From NCBI GenBank assembly GCA_947466005.1, contig CANIBV010000035.1:1-13065 (forward strand): DNA of 13,065 nucleotides, in the 5' to 3' direction. Position numbers and translations under genes: made by a program. This document shows positions 6,155 to 13,065 of the stretch, one piece after another. This stretch comes from Spartobacteria bacterium. GTDB taxonomy: Bacteria; Verrucomicrobiota; Verrucomicrobiia; Chthoniobacterales; UBA6821. Under the pieces are notes generated by a model. It worked only from the letters and a program-made list of their open reading frames with translations, ran no database searches and had not been told where the DNA came from. How positions within the stretch are numbered: position 1 is the first letter of the stretch; each line of letters opens with the position of its first letter.

Positions 6155-7357
6155 ATGTTCATTGATCGAGTCAGGGTGCACGCCAAGGCGGGCGATGGTG
6201 GTAATGGTTCAGCCAGCTTCCGAAGAGAAAAATTCATTCCCAAGGGTGGCCCCGACGGCGGTGATGGGGGCGATGGTGGTGACGTCATCTTGCGCGCCGA
6301 TGTGCATGTCGATCAACTTGCCAACCTCTTCTTTGAGCCGATCCTGAAGGCTAAGCCGGGTGGCAAGGGATCCTATCGACAGCGTCACGGCAAGTCGGCT
6401 CCCGATCTGGTCGTCCCTGTTCCAGTCGGCACGCTGGTCTATCGATTCCCGACGCCTGCTCCTTTCGACCCTTATGCCGAGCCAGCTGATCTCATCGAGG
6501 GTGAAGAGCACCCCTCTGATCGGTCCCGCGCCAAGAAGGGCCTGGCCGATCCCATGCCCGAAGACCTCGTCGCTGATCTGGATCAGGTCGGCAAGGAGTT
6601 CATCATCTGCCACGGGGGCAAAGGTGGCCGCGGAAATATTCATTTCAAAAGCTCACGCAATCAAGCTCCCAGGCGTTTTACTGAAGGAACCGAAGGTGAC
6701 GAAAGTTGGTTTCTGCTCGAGATGCGCTCCATCGCCTTTGCCGGCCTTGTCGGTTATCCGAACGCCGGAAAATCAACGCTCCTGCGTGCGATCTCCCGTG
6801 CCCATCCCAAGGTCGGATCTTATGCCTTCACGACCCGGAATCCCCAAGTCGGAGTCGTCGATCTGGAGGATTACAAGAAGACCACGGTTGCTGACATTCC
6901 CGGCCTGATCGAAGGGGCGCACGAGAATCGAGGGCTCGGACATCAGTTCCTGCGCCACGTTATGCGCTGCAGCTTCCTGCTCATGGTGCTCGATATGGCG
7001 GGATCCGAAGGCCGCAGCCCGCTCGACGACCTCAAGGCTCTGCGCAATGAGCTCGAACTCTACAATCCGGAGCTTGCCGAACGCCCCTGGTGCATTGTGG
7101 CCAACAAGATGGACATGCAGGAGGCCGAGGCCAACCTCAAGGCTTGCAAGAAGAAGTACCCCGGCGTTTCCATTCTTCCGATCTGTGCCGAACTGGGTGA
7201 GGGGATTCCCGAGCTGAAGGCCTTCCTCCAGGAGAAGGTGGAAGAAGAGGGTGCCCGTATTGCTGCAGAGAAAGCGTTGGAAGAAGCGACTGCCTCCTCC
7301 AATGAGGCTGAATCAGCGAATCAGGGGGCTTCCAGCAGCACTCCGTTGGTCTACTGA
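6155..7357 (+). CDS. obg: Obg family GTPase with an insertion in the Obg domain
   Basis: Obg/CgtA is an essential GTPase that assists 50S subunit assembly and links growth to nucleotide levels. The glycine-rich Obg fold covers about residues 1-190 (KAGDGGNGSASFRREKF, PDGGDGGDGG, GGKGGRGN). The G domain follows: P-loop GYPNAGKST (200-208), switch I Thr226-Thr227, DIPG (247-250), NKMD (317-320) and a G5 equivalent near CAE (344-346, usually SA). A stretch at about residues 99-136 (TPAPFDPYAEP to ADPMPEDL) interrupts the place where other Obg proteins have a short turn. There is no OCT/TGS-type C-terminal domain, only a charged, serine-rich tail (about 365-400). The start at 6155 lies 5 bases after glgA; GAGG at 6142-6145, 9 bases upstream, is the only plausible SD among the main genes. 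rplU and rpmA, common neighbours of obg, are absent. Confidence 0.96.
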   Translation: MFIDRVRVHAKAGDGGNGSASFRREKFIPKGGPDGGDGGDGGDVILRADVHVDQLANLFFEPILKAKPGGKGSYRQRHGKSAPDLVVPVPVGTLVYRFPTPAPFDPYAEPADLIEGEEHPSDRSRAKKGLADPMPEDLVADLDQVGKEFIICHGGKGGRGNIHFKSSRNQAPRRFTEGTEGDESWFLLEMRSIAFAGLVGYPNAGKSTLLRAISRAHPKVGSYAFTTRNPQVGVVDLEDYKKTTVADIPGLIEGAHENRGLGHQFLRHVMRCSFLLMVLDMAGSEGRSPLDDLKALRNELELYNPELAERPWCIVANKMDMQEAEANLKACKKKYPGVSILPICAELGEGIPELKAFLQEKVEEEGARIAAEKALEEATASSNEAESANQGASSSTPLVY

Positions 7358-7635
7358 CTCCAAAAACTAGCCGGATAGAGGGGGATAGGGAGGAACTAGG
7401 GAGAGGTTCCTGTTTCCATGATTTCCTGAGGTCCATATTCCTCACCTCTCTTCAGATGAGGGTTTAACCAATTCTTATACCATCTCCACTCTTATTCCTG
7501 TCGAATCAGCTGGTTCTTTCGGCGATGGGCGTTGTTGTCATCTCTCGGGTTATCTTCAGATAGCCCTCGGTCTTCCGCCTAGCCCATCATCAAAATACCA
7601 TCGTCAATTCCACCAGACTAATCGTGTCAATGGTA
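7358..7635. other. Convergent intergenic region with several inverted repeats
   Basis: This 278-base stretch separates the ends of obg and the DUF2723 gene, and I see no coding sequence in it. It holds AGGAAC/GTTCCT (7391-7396 with 7406-7411) just after obg. GATGGGC/GCCCATC (7524-7530 with 7582-7588) encloses GGGTTATC-TTCA-GATAGCCC (7547-7566, one G-T pair). AATACCAT/ATGGTATT (7594-7601 with 7630-7637) touches the stop codon of the DUF2723 gene. These are most simply termination or mRNA-end structures for the two converging transcripts. Confidence 0.5.
7524..7588. other. Nested inverted repeats (possible structured RNA or terminator)
   Basis: The outer arms GATGGGC (7524-7530) and GCCCATC (7582-7588) are a perfect 7-bp match. 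The inner hairpin GGGTTATC/GATAGCCC (7547-7554 with 7559-7566) has 8 pairs including one G-T, around the tetraloop TTCA. No T-tract follows on the plus strand. The arrangement could be a small folded RNA, a transcript-end structure, or chance. Confidence 0.35.
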
Positions 7636-7637
7636 TT
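7592..7637 (-). terminator. Possible weak terminator of the DUF2723 gene
   Basis: On the minus strand AATACCAT (7637-7630) overlaps the TAA stop codon (7636-7638). It can pair with ATGGTATT (7601-7594), which is followed by two more T residues, giving a TTTT run. The 8-bp stem is perfect but A+T-rich, and the loop of 28 bases is long, so termination would be weak unless the loop folds further. Confidence 0.3.
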
Positions 7638-10581
7638 ACTTCTTCTTTCCCTGTTTGGAAGAAGATGCCGGAGATGTTTCCGCTGGGGCATCCGGTCGCA
7701 GGGCCTGCTGGAATGCCGGATCATTTGCCAACTGCTGGAAGAGCTGTTCACGTCCGATTTGTTGAAGGGCCGTATTGCCGCCAAGTTGGACTGCCTTGTG
7801 AAGGCTTGCGTAGGCTGCAGGGCGCTGTCCGGTGATGAGTTGATACTTCGCGATGGTGAAGGGGACGTCCCATTGTTGTGGTTGAGCCTTCTCGAGTGAC
7901 AAGGCCACTTGTAGGGCTTGGGGAATCCGGTTCTGAGTCGCGTAGAAATTAATCATATCGCGAAGGAACGGGATGTCGTTCGGTGTTGCCGCCACGGATT
8001 TGGAAATGAGGTCGTCAGCCTGGGCTACCTGTCCGAGAATCATGAGATTCTGGAGGACCGGAGCGAGGAGTTGACGGTTTCCGGGGTATCCTTGCAGGGC
8101 TCCCAGTTGAAGAGGCAGATCCTGGGAGGCCTTGAGGCGGGCCTCGGTCGCGATCATCAGCCGCTGAAGCACTTTGCTGTTGGGATCAATCGGCAGGAAT
8201 CCGGCGACAAGGTCGCGGGCATCCTTGAATCGTCCCTCCTGGGTGAGGAGGTTGACCAGATTACTGGTCGTCTCCGTATTGGCAGGCCAGAGATAGAGAG
8301 CCTGTTTGTAGGCGCGTTCCGCCTCGGCGCGCATGTTGCGGAAGCCGTAGATGTTCCCTCCCGTGTTACGCAGTTTGGCAAAGGAGTGCTGGGCGAGATC
8401 GTCGTGACGGAATCCGGGCATGGCCTCGAGTTTCTTGATGTAGTCATCCCACCAGGCGAGATCCTTCTCGGCTGTTCCGGGAGGAAGGGCATCCATCTTA
8501 TCGTGGGCGATCTCGTAGCAGAGTCCGTGAGGGATCGCGTAAGGATAGGACCAGGTCATCGGGAAGCTCTCCTCGACATAAAAATGGCGCGGGGTGCCGT
8601 CCTGACGGTCGCGATTGTGAAGAAAAATCCACTCGCCCACGGCGGAGTTCAGAGCAACGGGGTCACTCTGTGGGTTAGGCATCGTGGTGGGATTCTCCTG
8701 ATACTTGCGCATCAGTGTCTCGAAGAGGGCCATGATTTCCTCCCGGTGAGGGAAGGTCAGGCGCTCCTCGGGATATGTCTTGTCTCGGCCCAAGAGTTTC
8801 TCAATCCAGGAAAAGGTCGTCGGACGCTCCGCCGTGTAGTGGGAACGGATGTAGCGGTTGTAAAAGGTGTCGGCCAAGGCGTTCTGGGTGACGATGTAGA
8901 GATCGCGACGGTCGAAGTTGGGGTCGCGCTTGTACTTTTCAAAGCTCTCGCCGAACACCATGTAAGTCGGGACGAAACGACCTGGATCAGTTCCTCCGAA
9001 AACAAAGCTGTCCTTGGGCAGGTCGACCAGCATGTCATGGCCGTACATCCAGCCGAACCAATGGCCGCGCTGGGAGCTATTGGGAAGACTGATCACGAAT
9101 GTGTAGAGGGCCGTGGCAATAGCGATGATCGGAACAATCATGCGTACCCACCCGGCCTTCGGAAAGCGCTCCGCGAGTTTGGAAAACAGAACGGCAGCCC
9201 CGAAACTTGCCAGCATGAGGAAGAAGCCGTAGGCGAGGCTCTGATACTGGTACTGCATGTCCCAACCTGAGTTGTCGTAGCCGTTATTCCAGGAGAGGGG
9301 TTGGAGGAAGGCCGAGAGGCAGAATCCAATAATGAGTAGGTAGAACCAGATGCGCTGCTCTCGGGGAAGGCGCCAGAAGAGTGCAAAGCCCAGTAGTGCG
9401 AAGATCAGGGGGAAGGGGGATACATTCTGCACCATGACGCGCCAGAAGACCTTGCAGAATCCATTGAACGACTGAATGGTTGACTCTTCATCCGCAGCCT
9501 TGGGGCCCTTCTGTTTTTCTACGGGAGGAACGCCCACCAGCTTCCCGACCGATCCCTGCAACTGGTCGGCAAGCGTCCCCCAGTATTGGGAGCGGTTAAT
9601 CGCGTAGAAGAAGCCCTCCGGGGTGCTGCAATAACTCCAGTTCATCGGAGGATTGGTGGAGGAGGTGAGGGGCATGTAGGCGTAGGGGAGCAGACCTGCA
9701 AAAACCGCTACTAGGATCAACAGACCCTGACGCCACTCGGTCAACTTCCGGCGGATCACAAGGAGAAGAATGAATCCGGCACCGACCGTGTACAAGAGGC
9801 GCACGGCGGCCTTCATCGCCAGAGGGTGATACTGGTCGGTAGAAAGATAGGCAAATCCAAGATAAAGCAGGGCCGCTGTGAAGATGCTGTAGAGGGCGTA
9901 CTCCCAGAAGAGTTCGGCATGGAGGAGCAGGATGACAAGGAGAGGCAGGAAGGCCATCGCGAGGGTCATGTGATGGTTGCTCATCCCGAGGCAGAAGATG
10001 AAGATCAGCCAGACAAAGGCGTTTTTCCAATGCGGGCGCCTGATCCAGACGTAGGTGAGCATCAGGAGCATCAACATCAGGCACACATGGAGCGCGTAGA
10101 GTCCCTTGCCGACGACCGCGTGCGACCAGATCGGTGTCACCCAACTGAAGGTTAGCGTGGCTGCGATCGCCAGAACGGTCGCGGGAGTGCGTGCCACGCC
10201 CAGCCATCGAGTGGCATTCAGAGAGATCAGGGAAAAAACGCCTGCCCCGATCGCCATGCAGAGGCCTGAGAAGAGGTTGATCTTCCAGGAGCCGTTTCCG
10301 AACGGAATGATGTGGCTGAAGAGCCCCGCCAAGATCGTCCAGAGAGGATATCCGGAGGGGTGCATCACGCCGAAATGAAGGGCCGCAGTGGCCATCTCAC
10401 CATCGTCGTTCAAGCCGATATTCGGCATGACGGTCGACCAGTAGGTGACAAGCGCCACCAGAAAGCAGATGAGCGCGGTCAGACGTTCGTAGCGGTCAAA
10501 GATGCGAAAGGGGTGCCCCCCATTTTCCTGATGGTTGGCTAATTCCAGGATTTCAGGATTGCTGGCGGAGGAGGTGCTCAT
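7636..10581 (-). CDS. DUF2723 (GT-C, TMEM260-like) membrane glycosyltransferase with C-terminal TPR domain
   Basis: This 981-residue protein begins with about eleven hydrophobic membrane segments between residues 34 and 500 (for example 35-52, 102-120, 160-180, 188-220, 228-246, 284-302, 390-403, 410-428, 450-467, 480-499). After the first segment comes a conserved loop, GLNDDGEMATAALHFGVMHP (56-75), with acidic Asp59, Asp60 and Glu62. This is where GT-C enzymes keep catalytic aspartate, and where DUF2723 proteins usually read DSGE...HPPGYPL. A soluble part (about 505-735) follows, then TPR-like helical repeats (about 739-960) and a lysine-rich end (KQGKKK). The human DUF2723 protein TMEM260 is reported to be an O-mannosyltransferase; transfer of a polyprenol-linked sugar to a protein or other acceptor is inferred here. 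The polyprenol-phosphate sugar synthase gene lies 38 bases upstream. The ATG at 10581 has no SD. Confidence 0.82.
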   Translation of the reverse strand: MSTSSASNPEILELANHQENGGHPFRIFDRYERLTALICFLVALVTYWSTVMPNIGLNDDGEMATAALHFGVMHPSGYPLWTILAGLFSHIIPFGNGSWKINLFSGLCMAIGAGVFSLISLNATRWLGVARTPATVLAIAATLTFSWVTPIWSHAVVGKGLYALHVCLMLMLLMLTYVWIRRPHWKNAFVWLIFIFCLGMSNHHMTLAMAFLPLLVILLLHAELFWEYALYSIFTAALLYLGFAYLSTDQYHPLAMKAAVRLLYTVGAGFILLLVIRRKLTEWRQGLLILVAVFAGLLPYAYMPLTSSTNPPMNWSYCSTPEGFFYAINRSQYWGTLADQLQGSVGKLVGVPPVEKQKGPKAADEESTIQSFNGFCKVFWRVMVQNVSPFPLIFALLGFALFWRLPREQRIWFYLLIIGFCLSAFLQPLSWNNGYDNSGWDMQYQYQSLAYGFFLMLASFGAAVLFSKLAERFPKAGWVRMIVPIIAIATALYTFVISLPNSSQRGHWFGWMYGHDMLVDLPKDSFVFGGTDPGRFVPTYMVFGESFEKYKRDPNFDRRDLYIVTQNALADTFYNRYIRSHYTAERPTTFSWIEKLLGRDKTYPEERLTFPHREEIMALFETLMRKYQENPTTMPNPQSDPVALNSAVGEWIFLHNRDRQDGTPRHFYVEESFPMTWSYPYAIPHGLCYEIAHDKMDALPPGTAEKDLAWWDDYIKKLEAMPGFRHDDLAQHSFAKLRNTGGNIYGFRNMRAEAERAYKQALYLWPANTETTSNLVNLLTQEGRFKDARDLVAGFLPIDPNSKVLQRLMIATEARLKASQDLPLQLGALQGYPGNRQLLAPVLQNLMILGQVAQADDLISKSVAATPNDIPFLRDMINFYATQNRIPQALQVALSLEKAQPQQWDVPFTIAKYQLITGQRPAAYASLHKAVQLGGNTALQQIGREQLFQQLANDPAFQQALRPDAPAETSPASSSKQGKKK

Positions 10582-10619
10582 CGTGATTGATATAAAAATG
10601 GGATTTAATCAGCGGTTCC

Positions 10620-11357
10620 TTAGGATGTTCTTGGGGAGCGGCGCAAGCCATTCCGGATCAGGAGACCCCAGACCATGAGAAGAGCCTCGATCACGATCTT
10701 CTTAGACATCTTGGATGTTCCCTCGACGCGGTCCGAAAAGATGATGGGTACCTCGGTCACTCGCAGCCCTCGACGCCAGACGCGGTGATTCATCTCGATC
10801 TGGAAACCGTAACCGTTGGACTTCACAGTGGAGAGATCGATGGCCTCCAGGGTGCGACGACGCCAGCATTTGAAGCCGCCGGTGGGATCCCAGACAGGGA
10901 GGCCGGTGATCCACTTGACGTAGTAAGAGGCACCGACGCTGAGCACGAGTCGCTTGAGCGGCCAGTTGATCACACGAATCCCGTCCACATAGCGGGAGCC
11001 GATGACCAGATCCGCGCCAGTTGTTCGGATCCCCTCAAGGAGCTTGGGCACATCCTCGGGAGAGTGAGAGAAATCCGCGTCCATCTGGAGAATGAGGTCG
11101 TAACCGTGTTCGAGAGCCCATTGAAAGCCGGACACATAGGCGCGTCCGAGTCCATTTTTGGCCGTACGAGCCAGAAGGTGGATCCGTGAGTCCCTGGCGG
11201 CAGTCGCAGCGACCCATTCACCAGTACCGTCGGGAGAGCCGTCATCCACCACGAGAATCTCTACGGCGTCCTTCAGAGCCAGGAGGCGATCGACGAGTTT
11301 GGGGAGATTATCCCGCTCATTATAAGTAGGGACGACGACGATGATGCGTTCGGACAT
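10620..11357 (-). CDS. Polyprenol-phosphate mannose synthase-like GT2 glycosyltransferase (DPM1 type)
   Basis: The 245-residue protein matches the soluble DPM1 branch of family GT2. It shows VPTYNERDNL (9-18), VVDDGSPDGTG (37-46), KNGLGRAYVSGF (67-78), the metal-binding MDADFSH (92-98), GSRYVDG (120-126), DPTGGFKCWRR (157-167), GYGFQIEMNHR (182-192) and the closing FSDRVEGTSKMSKK (207-220). DPM1 enzymes move mannose from GDP-mannose to dolichyl or polyprenyl phosphate on the cytoplasmic face. Glucose or another hexose is possible. There are no obvious C-terminal membrane helices beyond a short hydrophobic stretch (about 222-234). It starts at 11357 after TTTTTTTACCC with no SD, and the DUF2723 transferase follows after 38 bases. 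The two therefore look like donor synthase and user in one operon. Confidence 0.92.
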   Translation of the reverse strand: MSERIIVVVPTYNERDNLPKLVDRLLALKDAVEILVVDDGSPDGTGEWVAATAARDSRIHLLARTAKNGLGRAYVSGFQWALEHGYDLILQMDADFSHSPEDVPKLLEGIRTTGADLVIGSRYVDGIRVINWPLKRLVLSVGASYYVKWITGLPVWDPTGGFKCWRRRTLEAIDLSTVKSNGYGFQIEMNHRVWRRGLRVTEVPIIFSDRVEGTSKMSKKIVIEALLMVWGLLIRNGLRRSPRTS

Positions 11358-11398
11358 GGGTAAAAAAAGAGAATCATTAACTTAATCGATGTCAGTGA

Positions 11399-11426
11399 AT
11401 CGTCGAGTGCCAAAAGCCTGTGTCAA
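11399..11426 (-). promoter_or_regulatory. Possible promoter of the GT2-DUF2723 operon
   Basis: On the minus strand a perfect -35 box TTGACA (11426-11421) is followed after 16 bases by GACGAT (11404-11399), which keeps the key A and T of a -10 box but matches only three of six positions. Transcription would begin about 35 bases before the GT2 start. The -35 box lies inside the loop of the inverted repeat at 11414-11455. Confidence 0.35.
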
Positions 11427-11455
11427 GAGAGCGTTGCGCCGTTTAAAACAGGCTT
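11414..11455 (-). terminator. Inverted repeat after the PDZ lipoprotein gene, possible terminator
   Basis: AAGCCTGT (11414-11421) and ACAGGCTT (11448-11455) are a perfect 8-bp inverted repeat with a 26-base loop. On the minus strand the stem ends in TTTTGG, a short T-run. It lies 47 bases past the PDZ gene stop, in the 145-base gap before the GT2 gene. A weak terminator or an operator for the downstream promoter are both possible. Confidence 0.4.
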
Positions 11456-11502
11456 CCTGATGCATCTGTGTTCCAAGCAGCCTTGCAAAACATCTCAGAT
11501 GC

Positions 11503-13014
11503 TTAGTGTTTACCCTTCAGGGGAATTCCATACTGCGTCCGTATCCGTTCCTCCTCGGCCTGCAGAGTCGCCGCATCCAGGAAGATCGGCCCCGCCTCTC
11601 CCTCAAGCTCGATACGGTGGAATCCCCTTTCAGGGTGCCTGACGGCCTCGCCCACATCGTTGAGTTCATGGATGGGATATCCGTTGATGCTTGTCACGAG
11701 GCGGTTAGAGAGATCCTGAATGCCGATTGTCTGCTCTGAAGGAAGCACGGCGGTCAGGATGACAAAACGTTTCCTGTCACGGGGGTGTTCCTGTTCCTCT
11801 TGGAATTGATCCAGATAAAGCAGATTTTGTGGCGCTTCCTTCTTCCAGTTGGCTCCCCATTCGCGGAGGTAGGGCCGGGAGAGCTCCTGAAAGAGCAGTC
11901 CACCCAGAAAAGTGAAAGGGACGGAATCCCCCTCCTGTCGGGAAGTACTCAGTTCCAATGAAGGGTTGCGCCCTGCCAGGGTCACCGTGGTCGTGCCAAG
12001 AGTTCCCGTTCCCTCGCCGCTGCTTCTGAAATATTCGATCTCCAACTGATCTCCGGGAGAGCTTTCAAGTGTCGCTAGGTTATTGAGGGTAACCTTCCCG
12101 TAGGTTGGATCGCTGTAGCTTCCTTCCCCGTCGAGTCTGCTTCTGGCGATTTTTGTCAGGAGATCCCCTTTTTGAAGCCCCCCTTTTTCTGCAGGACCCT
12201 GCGGATCAACTGAGGTGACATAGACGCCGGTGAGGTCTCGCGCACCAAGCCACTCGCGGAGTGCTGGTCCACGTGCTTCGTCCCAGGTCAGCCCAACCCG
12301 CGCGAGTCCAGCGTAGTCGGGCTTGGCTGATTCTTTTAGGAACCTGGCAATAAGGGGAGAGGGGATGATCTCGGCGGATTGGGTGCGCGGATCATAGCGC
12401 ATCACGAGGCCAGCCAGCTTGCCGTCGCGAATCGCCGGTATCACGAAACTTCCCTCCCGCTGGGGGATCGTGGTGGAGACGCGGTAGAGCAGGTAGGACG
12501 CGCTGTCAGAGGGGTAGGGCATGACGGCAATGGTTGTCACCGTTGCGGGACTCACCGCGGGAACGCCGTTCGGTTCCAGCTGGAGGATCTGAAGAGTGCT
12601 GCCGGTTCGGACTGCAGCATCTAGGAAGAGAGGGCGAGTCCCGGCGAGGATTGCTGGATCAACCGGTCTGAGCACGGCGAGATTGCAGTCCTCATCAATC
12701 GCCTCAACGACGGCCGTTCCTTTGGGCCCATCCTCGGGCTTCTCCAGCCCGATGTAGGTGGAGTGCGCTACCATATCGGCGGTGACCAGCAACCGACCGC
12801 CACTGATCACCGTCCCGAGTCCGATCCTCGTGAAGGGTTGCTTCTTCAACCAAGGGCGCTTGTTGTCCGGGTATTGGATGGTCGAAGTGACACGCAGAAC
12901 CGAGTCACCGAGAGCCAGAAAAGAGGGCGAAGTCCTCGGGGAGTTGCAGGCGTTCAAGAGGAATGCCAACAGCGCGATCGCTAGGGGGCGCATGACGAGT
13001 TGAGGGAGATTCAT
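11503..13014 (-). CDS. HtrA-like PDZ lipoprotein with a degenerate trypsin domain (probable pseudoprotease)
   Basis: From ATG 13014 the product is 503 residues. A short signal peptide, RPLAIALLAFLLNAC, ends in a lipobox-like LNAC, so Cys23 is probably lipidated and the protein faces the periplasm. Residues 35-230 follow the trypsin-like fold of HtrA/DegP, but the motifs are altered. VTNNHV becomes VTADMV (His to Met81), and SDIAL becomes CNLAV (Asp to Asn111). The GNSGG loop becomes REGSFV, where Ser189 may remain but the glycines are gone. A PDZ domain is visible at about 250-350 (GVYVTSVDPQGPAEKGGLQKGDLL), and a second at about 415-480 (SNRLVTSINGYPIHELNDV). The frame opens at 13041, but 13014 is preferred because an upstream reading frame seems to stop at 13022. 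Binding or chaperone work is more likely than proteolysis. No SD is seen. Confidence 0.75.
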   Translation of the reverse strand: MNLPQLVMRPLAIALLAFLLNACNSPRTSPSFLALGDSVLRVTSTIQYPDNKRPWLKKQPFTRIGLGTVISGGRLLVTADMVAHSTYIGLEKPEDGPKGTAVVEAIDEDCNLAVLRPVDPAILAGTRPLFLDAAVRTGSTLQILQLEPNGVPAVSPATVTTIAVMPYPSDSASYLLYRVSTTIPQREGSFVIPAIRDGKLAGLVMRYDPRTQSAEIIPSPLIARFLKESAKPDYAGLARVGLTWDEARGPALREWLGARDLTGVYVTSVDPQGPAEKGGLQKGDLLTKIARSRLDGEGSYSDPTYGKVTLNNLATLESSPGDQLEIEYFRSSGEGTGTLGTTTVTLAGRNPSLELSTSRQEGDSVPFTFLGGLLFQELSRPYLREWGANWKKEAPQNLLYLDQFQEEQEHPRDRKRFVILTAVLPSEQTIGIQDLSNRLVTSINGYPIHELNDVGEAVRHPERGFHRIELEGEAGPIFLDAATLQAEEERIRTQYGIPLKGKH

Positions 13015-13021
13015 GCGCTGA

Positions 13022-13065
13022 CTAAAGGTTGCTTGCGGCATTGACGCCGTAGTTCTGCATGATCC
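13022..13065 (-). CDS. Possible C-terminus of an upstream minus-strand gene (partial)
   Basis: In the minus-strand frame ending at TAG (13024-13022) the window shows a 13-residue tail, IMQNYGVNAASNL. Its codons look like those of the neighbouring genes. If real, the gene stops 7 bases before the PDZ lipoprotein start at 13014, a typical operon spacing, and this supports that start. It is too short to identify, and could be chance. Confidence 0.3.
   Translation of the reverse strand, partial: IMQNYGVNAASNL

Noticed and set aside
7918..9270. 450-codon plus-strand open frame opposite the DUF2723 gene
   Set aside because: It is the antisense shadow of a well-supported gene in G+C-rich DNA; its translation has no membrane, domain or motif pattern.
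1..13065. CRISPR arrays, tRNA or rRNA genes, transposases, phage genes, toxin-antitoxin pairs
   Set aside because: I looked for regularly spaced repeats, tRNA-like cloverleaf sequences and the typical protein motifs and found none; the nested inverted repeat at 7524-7588 lacks the conserved tRNA T-arm and anticodon layout.

Overview
This 13 kb window is chromosomal, mostly housekeeping DNA of roughly 55-60% G+C by eye. It is packed with genes, and almost no start codon has a Shine-Dalgarno sequence. Several things resemble Verrucomicrobiota or a close relative in the PVC group: the multi-membrane DUF2723 protein with a TPR tail, the Corynebacterium-type glycogen synthase, the SD-poor starts, and intergenic repeats of the 'CGCGGAG' and 'ATGAATGATGA' kinds. 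That assignment is an inference, since no rRNA or other phylogenetic marker was compared.

Layout. Bases 1-206 hold a short direct repeat, a stranded protein C-terminus and a strong intrinsic terminator. Bases 207-2279 (minus) are an operon of rpsA (six-domain ribosomal protein S1) followed by a small CGWS glutaredoxin-like gene. A divergent region (2280-2428) carries a likely rpsA promoter with a dyad between its -35 and -10 boxes. Bases 2429-7357 (plus) carry rlmN, fabG, a sixA-like histidine phosphatase, a GT4 glycogen/maltose-1-phosphate synthase and obg. A 278-base convergent intergenic region with several inverted repeats follows (7358-7635). Bases 7636-13014 (minus), read 5' to 3', encode an HtrA-like PDZ lipoprotein that has lost catalytic residues, a dolichol/polyprenol-phosphate mannose synthase-like GT2, and a 981-residue DUF2723 GT-C membrane protein with TPRs. 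The last bases may hold the C-terminus of one more minus-strand gene.

How the genes fit together. S1, RlmN and Obg act on the ribosome and translation. FabG serves fatty-acid elongation. The SixA-like and glycogen synthase genes are 10 bases apart and probably co-transcribed. The GT2 enzyme and the DUF2723 protein make a coherent pair: the first would charge a polyprenol phosphate with a sugar, the second would transfer it across the membrane to an acceptor. I see no clear new defence or mobile system. The observations most worth following are the apparent pseudoprotease, the GT2/GT-C pair with its TPR domain, an insertion in the Obg domain, and the regulatory-looking dyad at the rpsA promoter.
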